A DNA stretch of 64,000 nucleotides from Ceratothoa steindachneri (Eukaryota; Arthropoda; Malacostraca; Isopoda; Cymothoidae), in assembly GCA_963969495.1 (NCBI GenBank), contig OZ018324.1, positions 145,138,801 through 145,202,800 of the forward strand, in the 5' to 3' direction. The notes beneath the pieces were generated by a model. That model saw only the letters and a list, made by a program, of their open reading frames with translations, ran no database searches and was not told the origin of the DNA. Shown here in pieces: positions 56,434 through 64,000 of this stretch. Within the stretch, counting starts at the first letter, position 1, and each line of letters begins with the position of its first letter. Made by a program: the position numbers and the translations under genes.

Positions 56434-57984
56434 TGTGATAGAACGAGTTGAAGCTGCGTTAATTTCAACTCCTATCCCATATTATTTAAAACCACGATGC
56501 TGCCCACGTGCATCTTCGATTCGAAGCTTGGAGTCTTATCACAGCTACCGGATGTCAATGTTTAAACAAGGAGGTTATCGTCCCCCCCGTTCGCCCCCAT
56601 ACGCCGACCTCGCCAGATTGAGTTAGGCTTATGGGCAGATAAGGCATTGTTCTCCGGCTCGGCTGTGCATTCCCTCGAAGCTCCCACTCTATTGTCCCCC
56701 CACGCCAAGGAGATGTCCTGGCTATTTATATGGAAACTTTACCACTAAGATCAGATTGGAGATCCAGATTTTCGTCGCGAAACATCACCTCGACCCTCTC
56801 TCCCTTTGTGCGCCAAGGGACCTCGACCTCGAGATTAACCCTCACTTGTCCAGAAGGAGGACAATATTCCTTGAGTGCCAAAGGTTCGAGCCTTCCGTGA
56901 CGCCAAGTCCCCAAGGCTTCCCCCTTGTTGTTCAGAGGAGAACAACACTAGAACAGCCATTGTTCTTTTGAGGCCTTCGCCCAGAAACGGTTCTCACCCT
57001 TCCCCCTTGTTGTTCAGAGGAGAACAGCACTAGAACAGCCGTTGTTCTTTTGAGGCCTTCGCCAAGAAATGGTTCTCACCCTTCCCCCTTGTTGTTCAGA
57101 GGAGAACAGCACTAGAACAGCCATTGTTCTTTTGAGGCCTTCGCCAAGAAACGGTTCTCACCCTTCCCCCCCCCCTGTTGTTCAGAGGAGAACAGCATTA
57201 GAACAGCCATTGTTCGTTTTGAGCCCTTCGCCAAGAAACGGTTCTCACCCCCCCTGTTGTTCAGAGGAGAACAGCATTAGAACAGCCATTGTTCGTTTTG
57301 AGCCCTTCGCCAAGAAACGGTTCTCATCCCCCCCTGTTGTTCAGAGGAGAACAGCATTAGAACAGCCATTGTTCTTGAGCCCGTAGACAAGAGACGGTTC
57401 TCACCCCCCCTTTTGTTCAGAAGAGAACAACGTAGTACAGCCATTGTTCTTCAAGCCGTTCGTCCAGAAACGGTTCTCCTTCCCAAGACGCCACGTCAGG
57501 ATCATCTTATTCCCCCCCTTCGGCTGGAACTCGCCAGCGGACCGAATATTCCTTCAAGTCGCCTTCCACTGCACCACTAGTGTAAGAGTTACGTAAGCCA
57601 AACGTCACCTTTGAGTACTTAACCCTTTTGTCAATTCTATCCTGTGCTTTAAATGGTTTATCGAACCATCCCATCTCTTTAACTCTATATTTGTTTTACC
57701 TTTTTAAATCCTTTAAATCCTCGGATTAGCCCGAGTCTCCACGACCCTTTCCATTCTGTTTATGTCAATATTTTCCGTTTTTGTGTATTGTTGATAGTTA
57801 TTATTAATAAAACTCTATTTTATTAATGATATCAATATTATTATCCTTGAGCTCAGTTCCACTTCTTAAGCATATCGAAGATACATAATATCGGCCGCCA
57901 GACAGTAACGCACTCTAAAGATAATTAAGGAAGTTCCCTCAACGAATAGTGATATATGGTATCGTCGGGAGTCATTCTACGACA
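56434..57984 (+). repeat. 3' LTR (1551 bp)
   Basis: Near-identical to 51821-53368, with the same minisatellite. It ends CTACGACA and is followed directly by the target duplication ACCTC (57985-57989). Confidence 0.95.
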
Positions 57985-59930
57985 ACCTCATTCAACGGTC
58001 AAACGACTCGGTGGAGGCGGCAGCCGTTTCGCCTTACGGGAAATGGTCACGATAGGTGAGGCGGGGAGACCTGGATTTAGCTGGAGCTGGGTGTGAACCC
58101 TTTGTACCGCCGGCTCTGCCAGGGGAGTATCTAGGGTGGAGATAGCTTGCAGAAGGGTTCCAAATGAATGCGAAAACGGCCGTCCTCGTAGGACTGGAGG
58201 GGCCAGGAATAGAGGTTGCTTTTTCTGACAATGAGGCATAAAACGTCCCAGGCAGTGCCGTGCACGCAGGACCAAGTCTTTAGCCTTGCAAAATGAGAGA
58301 TGATCCTGGGCCTCAACGACCAGGATTTCCTTCTCAAGGAGATACGCACAACATTAGTTCAAAGAAGCATGGTGCGGCTCTCCGTAATTGATACACTTGT
58401 CCATACAAAATTTGGACTTATCGTGTGTGGCCTTGAAGCAACTTACACAAACTTCAGGTACCCCTGAATTTTCACGTCTACAGGAGCGATTCGTATGGCC
58501 GAAGCAGTGCAGTAGTACACGAATGCATTCGCGCGGTAGCGATACTAATCAGCACGCACCGACATAGGGAACCTAGCACAGTTGAGTGAGATTAGTGTTG
58601 GGGTAGGTCTCGATGCCCCTCCCTGTTTTCTCATCACACGTTCGACCTTGATCGCTCCTTGGGCGGCCAGCTCTAAGTAGATGTCATTTATGGAGTAGTC
58701 TACGAGTTCCCTCGCATAAATGACTCCCTTCACAAAGTTCATAACGTGCAGCCTCACGCTCACCGGAGTGCCATCAAGTGTCCTAAGCGCACAAATCATG
58801 CCGCCTAGGAGTGATCAGACACATTCTACCAATCAGGCTTGCTAGTGCTCTCCTCGGATGGAACATGTTACCAATATGCCCCATCATTGGAGTGAATAAC
58901 CAGAAAGCATTTAAGAGCAGCGGGCTCGAAAACGCCAGGTAGTCTCTCAATGAGAGGCCCTAACGTAATCGAGGCTATGCTCGGTGTCCTTGTAACTTTG
59001 GTATTGGTCCCCACCACCTCACACTAGGGGGAGCATCGGAGCCGGATGTACTGATATTGGTTTGGTCACTTGCCAAAGCGGCAGCGGACCCGTCTTTTCC
59101 TGGTTCTGCCTTGGAGTCAGAGGAGCCCTTTGTCTTCTTAGTCTTTTTTCTTTTGAAAAGAGGAGGGTGCGGAATGAACCCGCTTCTCTCTATCGTCGGA
59201 AGGAGCTCTTAGGTCGGATGGGCTGGGTTCAGCAAGATCCTTGACCAAAATGGAGAAGATCTTGGTTGTCAAAGAAGCACCTGCTGAGGGAGAAGGTTCC
59301 TCCTTTCCTTGTGAGTCCTCGGGGGCCCGAGTGGTCTGAGGGGAAGCTTGCATAGAGACTGACTCAGGTTCGGTGCTTGGCACCGAGTTCGGATTCGACC
59401 ACATGGAAGATCCTGTCGTCTCGAGTTGGGTCACCTCCGGGACCTTATCCATCTCAGGATGGCCTTCATGTGGGCATCCCCGCCAAAGACATCACAGATT
59501 CCCATTCTAGGCACCTTTTATCTTGTCTCTTGCCGGCTAACCGGCATCTATCATGGAAGAGAAGGGATCAGGTACACTGGCCCTCTGTAGCCTGAGTATA
59601 CAGGACTGCAGGTCGTTATTTGGCAATGATCGACAGTCCCTGCTATCCCTTGCCCCTCCTAAGTGGGTTGGTCCTATCGAGCCGCCCTCTTGCTCTCTTG
59701 GTATTCCCCTGTGAAAGTAAAGGGGGAACTGCCACTGAAAAGAGATGGAGTCGCCTAAGGGCTCCTCCAGAGAAGGGGACGAGGGGGAGTCATCCGCACC
59801 CGTAGGACTAGGAGAGGAGTAAGCCTCCTCTTTGGTAGAAGAGGGTTAGTTAGCCCTGAGAAAGGACAAGGAAAAAACTTCCTTTTCTGTTGTGGAACTG
59901 CCCAAGAGCGGCTCCTACGATGTTAAAGGG
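57985..59930 (-). pseudogene. A5 ORF1 and leader (5' part of family A copy)
   Basis: Minus-strand blocks run from the start MDKVPEVTQ (59452) through KRVHSAPSSFQKKKD (about 59145), ALRTLDGTPVSV, MNFVKGVIYARELVDYSIND and KVERVMRKQGGASRPTPTL (58800-58590). Damaged knuckles (58500-58330) and the Ser/Pro tail (58275-57988) follow. They align in order with ORF1 of A3. Shifts and stops are common. The leader to the right of 59460 matches A4 and A3 until about 59930. Confidence 0.8.
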
Positions 59931-61255
59931 TGTAAATCAGGGTTTTGTTTGGCCTGATCCATGGCCGTAAGTAAGATTTCTCCACCCCTGCCTATGACGG
60001 CCAACACTGTCCCCAACAAGGGAACTTCACTACTCAGCGCCTTTGATTGACCCCGTCCGCTATTACTGGGCGGTGTTGTATACACCTTCTTTGCCATCCC
60101 TCGGGAAAACCCGGAACAAAAGCTACACCTGTTGTGGTAGACAGGTTGGGATGACAGGTGTAACATTCGACACAGTGTATCCCCCCTGCGGGCTGCCTTG
60201 TCGACACGAGAGAGTTATAGTAACGTCGGGATGAGAGGGTTAGGGAAAGGTACAGCAACACAAGTTGTTAAAGAGATGTTTTTTGGTAGAGACGACAATG
60301 ACATGTCAATAAATAGTAAGAAGTTGTCACATCTCATTTTAATCAAAGAAAGCTTTGCCACATGGTTAACGTGCTTGTGTGAATTAGGGATAGCTCTAAA
60401 ATCTGAATGGTAGCCAAGGTAAAGAGTTTTCCCAAATTCGAGGTGTAAACAGTGAGTTTAAAAGCTTCATTTTAATGAATCTTTTTAGACTTAAGATGGC
60501 ACAGTCGATACGCAGTTCGCGAACAGTGGGAAACTGTTCGCTGCAACTCGCTGCAAGTTACTTTCGTTCTTTGTTTCGCCCCTTTTCATGACTGCAGAAC
60601 AATCATCACCGTGTTTTTTGTCGTTTTGCTTATTTTTTTTCACTTCCGCGAAACTTAAAATTGTGAAACAGGGTAAAACGAATCATTTAATTAAAATATA
60701 AAAACTAACCGCTCTTAATTTACCTCCCTAACATTCAAAACTACCTACCATTTAGTTAACCCCCCTAAAATAAGTAAATCATTATGTTTTATGCAATGTA
60801 CCATTGATATTAGGATTTATTAATACTTTGTATTGGGTTTGAGTTTTTAGTGGAAAAAGGTCTAAATTTCTTACCCTAAGCAATTCTGCAAGATTACCAA
60901 TAATTTTAAAGATCACCTGCATAAGGATTATTATTTAAAATATTATGGCTTGAAATACGTACGTTTTTTATTTCCCTCTCTTGCAGGGAGAATTGGCATG
61001 AGTAACTTTTGTTACTAAAGGGACACTTCACTTCAGCAGTTTCAGAATATTTCACTGTGTTCGACAAGCAATCTCTGTTGAAGAAAATATAATGTTTTAG
61101 TTTAATTATTTACCAATGATTCACTCCACCCCAGACCCCCAACTCTCCTTGACTAAATTATAGTGTCTGGTTTTCAAATGAAGAGTCACAGAAATGACTA
61201 ACACGAACCAAACGTTGGATAAAAGTTATAGGTAATAACGGGTGGTATGCAGGAT
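59931..61255. other. Non-coding DNA with one dispersed repeat copy
   Basis: 60480-60600 is related to the repeat pair at 46593/46901. On the plus strand CCCTCTCTTGCAG near 60980 would make a good splice acceptor, but the frame after it closes within five codons. A 75-codon minus-strand frame at 60261-60034 with several Cys and His was considered but not recognised. Confidence 0.4.
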
Positions 61256-61276
61256 GCGCCATCCAGTGGATGGCGC
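61256..61276. repeat. Perfect 9-3-9 palindrome at the edge of A6
   Basis: GCGCCATCC, AGT, GGATGGCGC. The family A match starts within or directly after it. Confidence 0.85.
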
Positions 61277-63410
61277 GGAGACTATGGATCATCCAAAAGA
61301 GGGACCTCCGCCTCCGAAGCTCCCCGGCTCGCCTAAGGTTTCGAGCCGGTGGGAGGAAAAGACTCGCATGACGAGCCAAACTGTTGCTGGTAAGTCCTCG
61401 AAGGTGACAGCGCCTTCAGCACATTGTCCGGCCAAACGCGCCCCGAGTTCTGCCTCATGGGAAGCGTACGGCCATTCCCGCGAGGGTCTTCTCTTGAAAG
61501 AGGGCCCCCGTATCTCCTTCGAGCTAGACCTGGATGGAATATTCCTTCAATTGAATTGCCGTGCACTCCGGGCCAACTGGGAGGAGCTGCAGAGGTTCGT
61601 CTCGCCCCGTTCCCCGTTAGGTATCTTTTTGCAGGAGACCATGCTGGGCGCGTGCCCTTGCCCACTCTCCAGGGGTATAAGGGTTTTGCCACACCACCAC
61701 CACACGATAGGGGCCGGGAAGGATAATGCGTCATTTACACCCGGCATGATGTCTCCCTTCTTCTCTTTGCTTTAGATAACTCCTTTCAGTCAGTAGGTGT
61801 GCAGCTGCACCTGGGGAGGAGGTTACCGTTATTTCTGCGTATATTACACCGTCAGACGACTTCGACGCGGGAACTTCCGCCGCTCCGTTAAACGGGTGCC
61901 GAGACACTTTCTCTTGCTCGGAGATCTGAACGGTAGACACCCCCTCTGGGGAGACTACTCGATTAATCCAAAGGGTCAAGTCTTTGTCGACCTGATCGAC
62001 GATCTGAAGATAAGTGTACTAAATGTGTATGAATTTACGCATTATTGCCCGAGAACCGCTTCATTTTCCTGACTCGATCTATCTTTGTTCTCTCCGGATG
62101 CCCAGTCTGATTTTGAGTTGGAGGTGGTCGATGACCTCCATGGAAGTGGTCACTTTCCCATTCAAATAATATTTTCTAGGCAGCTGCTTGGCGTGGGCAC
62201 GGTGGTCAGCATTTCAGGAAATCACTGATTTCTTATCTCAGTCGAGTTTAGGTTGGTTGATGAGGACGTTGGTTCTTTCTTCCGCAACCTCATCGCCGTG
62301 GGCCTGACTACTATTCCTAGGACGTCTGGCCGTTTTGCACGCCGACCACTCCCATGGTGGTCGGCCGAGTGTGAGACAGCCCTCAAACAGAAGCGTTATG
62401 CCTACATGCGCTATAAGCGCCGCCCGAACGATTTCACTGTCGCTGAATTTCGTCGGGCTAGGGCTAGGTTCCGGTATATTTCGAAGCACGCACGCCGCTC
62501 TTCTTGGAGGGCATACGTGTCTTCACTTAACGGGAATGCCCCTTTAGCTGAGGTGTGGAAGCGAGTCAAAAGGATTCGGGGCAAGTTCTCGCAGGACCCC
62601 CCTCCCGTTCTCCAGGAGAATGGGACCGCAATCTCGGACCCCGCGTCCGTGGCGGAATCCTTAGCGACCGCTTTTTCCGCATTCTCTAGCCGTGATGCTG
62701 CAATTTCGGTCTTAGTCAGGGACTCCCCAACCGGGGTAGCAACGGCGACAGGCATGCCGATCTTGAGTTGGTCACTTACCAAAACGGCAGCGGACTCGTC
62801 CATTCCCGTGACTCCCGCGCATGGAGAAGAGCCTTTAGTCTTTTTAGTCTTACGATAGTATCTCTTTTAGGAAATGGTGAAGGTTTTGACTATCACAGGA
62901 AAACCAGCCGGGGAAGGAGATCCCTCCTCTCCTTGTGGATTCTTGGGGACCCGAGCCGTCTAAAGAGAAGCTTGCGCAGGTGCGGACTCTGGTTCTGGGC
63001 TTAGCACAGATCCCGCGTTCGACCTCATTGATGATTCTACCCTCTGGGGTTGGGACATCTCAGGGGCAATGTACATCTAAAGGGAGGCCTCCATGTGGCC
63101 ATCCCCCGCCCAAGGCACACGGATCCATGGGAACAGCTGCAGCGCAATGGCACGAGACTTTATTTTCCCTCGATCGTGTGCCGGAGGGCTGCCACGATAC
63201 ATCCCATGTAGTCAGTGTGAGGAAGCGAAAAACGATAGTCTCCTGTAGAAATATAACTAACGGAGGCTGGGGCATGATGAGCCTCCGCAGTCCCGCCCAA
63301 TTGGCGGGGAGTTTACGACAATTATAAATAAGGAATATGCCCTCTAGCCCTAGCGTGGAGGAAATGCGGGTGATTTCTCCAGGTGAATGGTGAATGGCCG
63401 AAAGGATGTA
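61270..63410. mobile_element. Family A mosaic A6 (plus-strand part joined to inverted parts)
   Basis: 61270-62698 reads on the plus strand as ORF1 tail, endonuclease (DGIFLQLNCRALRANWEEL, LQETMLGACP, HPLWGDYSINPKGQ, HGSGHFPIQI) and linker up to AFSAFSSRDAA. Right after GATGCTGC (62698) the sequence becomes the reverse strand of the family A ORF1 start (62701-63060, compare 36905-37300). It then gives reverse-strand pieces of RNase H (63118-63230) and endonuclease (63235-63400). So four fragments from different parts of the element are assembled in two orientations. No target duplications were found at the joints. Confidence 0.8.
62238..62698 (+). pseudogene. A6 ORF2 linker fragment, well preserved
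   Basis: About 140 codons are open and nearly identical to A3 (FARRPLPWWSAECETALKQK, FTVAEFRRARARFRYIS, ARRSSWRAYVSSLNG, LAEVWKRVKRIRGKFSQDPP). The match to A3 is much closer than that of other copies, which suggests A3 and A6 are recent relatives. It stops where the inverted part starts. Confidence 0.8.
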
Positions 63411-63530
63411 CACAATTATTTCTTCAATTATTTATGCATAGGAGGAAGTCGGGTTCTATTATGACGCCCTGGTATAATGAGAATAGTGCTGATTTGTTTC
63501 GGAGAATGAGGGGAATATTTGGAATGAAAG

Positions 63531-64000
63531 CAAGATCTCGGTAGTAAGATAGATATCGGAGTAAGAAAGATCTCGGGAGTAAGAAAGATGTTGGGAGAAA
63601 GAATGATCTTGGGAGTAAGAAAGACTTCGGGAGTGAGAAGGATCTCGGAAGTAACATAGAGCCGGGACTAAGAGAGATCTCGGGACTAAGAAAGATCTCA
63701 GGAGAAAGAAAAATTTCAGGAGGAAGAATGATAACGGGAGTAAAAAAAATCTCGGGATTAAGAAACAGCTCCGGAGTAAGAAAGTTGACGGAAATAAGAA
63801 AGATCTCGAGATTAAGAAATATCTCAAAAAATAAGAAAGATATCGGGATTAAGAAAGATCGCAGGAGTAAGCGAGAGAATATCGGGATTAAGGAAAATAT
63901 ACGGATTAAGAATGATGTTGGAAGTAAGATAGATAACGGGAGTATGATAGATAATGGGAGTAAAAAAGATCACGGGAGTAAAAAAGATCTCGGCAGTAAA
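63531..64000. repeat. 18-bp minisatellite (GATCTCGGGAGTAAGAAA-like), reaches the window end
   Basis: Units such as GATCTCGGGAGTAAGAAA recur with point changes and small indels from about 63531 to the last base. Read on the minus strand the 18-bp period gives a six-residue repeat (LLPRSF/FLPTSF), which explains the long frames there; they are not genes. Confidence 0.92.

Larger units (their letters stand above)
51821..57984 (+). mobile_element. LTR retrotransposon, young but lacking integrase and RT core
   Basis: Direct repeats 51821-53368 and 56434-57984 both start TGTGATAG and end CTACGACA. ACCTC flanks the whole at 51816-51820 and 57985-57989. A purine tract (GGAATGGAGGGG) precedes the right LTR at 56422-56433. 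A likely primer-binding site (TTGGTGTCAGGTGTGGGG, about 53435) follows the left LTR after a (TA)n tract. By eye the LTRs differ at about eleven positions plus one C-run, so insertion was recent. The single long frame has gag-like, protease and RNase H parts only. It was inserted into family A copy A5. Confidence 0.95.
47862..59930 (-). mobile_element. Family A copy A5, split by a Tc1 transposon and an LTR element
   Basis: Segments at 47862-49056, 50694-51820 and 57985-59930 join into one minus-strand family A element when the two insertions are removed. The first joint reads ...GACATA|ATGCTT, matching A3's GGCATAACGCTT. The second joint falls in ORF1, where A3 has CGACCATCTTC. The 3' end keeps both hairpins (AGCCTAGTACTAGGCT 47931-47946; GGTGACT/AGTCGCC 47890-47917 on the plus strand) and a short A/T-rich tail. 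The 5' leader stops near 59930. The RT region is deleted. Confidence 0.87.

Noticed and set aside
60034..60261. Cys/His-containing minus-strand frame considered as the missing RING1 exon
   Set aside because: The spacing does not fit a RING finger and no splice sites border it.
63424..63827. Two overlapping minus-strand frames of about 80-120 codons
   Set aside because: They are translations of the 18-bp minisatellite.

Overview
The window looks like animal nuclear DNA, most likely from an arthropod and plausibly a decapod crustacean. The pointers are AT-rich non-coding DNA, a split gene with GT-AG introns, long (TA)n tracts, a tRNA-derived SINE with an (ACT)n tail, and I-like, Jockey-like, Gypsy, hAT and Tc1/mariner elements. 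The arthropod reading is inference from the families present. There is no prokaryotic gene, operon or CRISPR array.

Host gene: four exons of one minus-strand gene lie at 43635-43456, 43100-43004, 39391-39248 and 31238-31158. Spliced together they give the IBR, RING2 and cysteine-rich C-terminus of a HOIL-1/RBCK1-type RBR E3 ubiquitin ligase. The upstream RING1 exon was not found. Its introns hold a full-length retrotransposon (A3), a deleted one (A4), a 60-bp mini-insertion, a CR1-like scrap and a SINE. One further unrecognised exon candidate is at 10143-10383.

Two I-like non-LTR families dominate (named A and B here). Both encode a zinc-knuckle ORF1 and an endonuclease-RT-RNase H ORF2. B1 (4084-9887) is full length with a perfect 13-bp target duplication. 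B2 (15622-27527) sits inside an A copy (14246-15621 and 27528-29338) with a near-perfect 12-bp duplication. B2 is itself interrupted by a 413-bp solo-LTR-like insert and by about 5.4 kb that holds a Gypsy remnant and a Jockey-like ORF1. A3 (31595-38278, minus) is full length with a perfect 13-bp duplication. A1, A4, A5 and A6 are deleted or scrambled copies.

A second nest is A5 (47862-59930, minus), broken by a Tc1 transposon (49057-50693, TA duplication) and by a 6.16-kb LTR retrotransposon (51821-57984, ACCTC duplication). The LTRs of that element are nearly identical, yet it has no integrase and no RT core. Other DNA transposons are a complete hAT (12045-13985, 8-bp duplication) carrying a MITE-like insert, and a mariner/Tc1 fossil (about 45870-46620). 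The right end is an 18-bp minisatellite.

Almost every element ORF carries frameshifts or stops, so these are mostly dead copies. The best leads are the conserved pair of hairpins at the 3' end of family A, the 60-bp insertion that contains only the last hairpin plus poly(A), the young but enzyme-less LTR element, and the two nests with readable target duplications.
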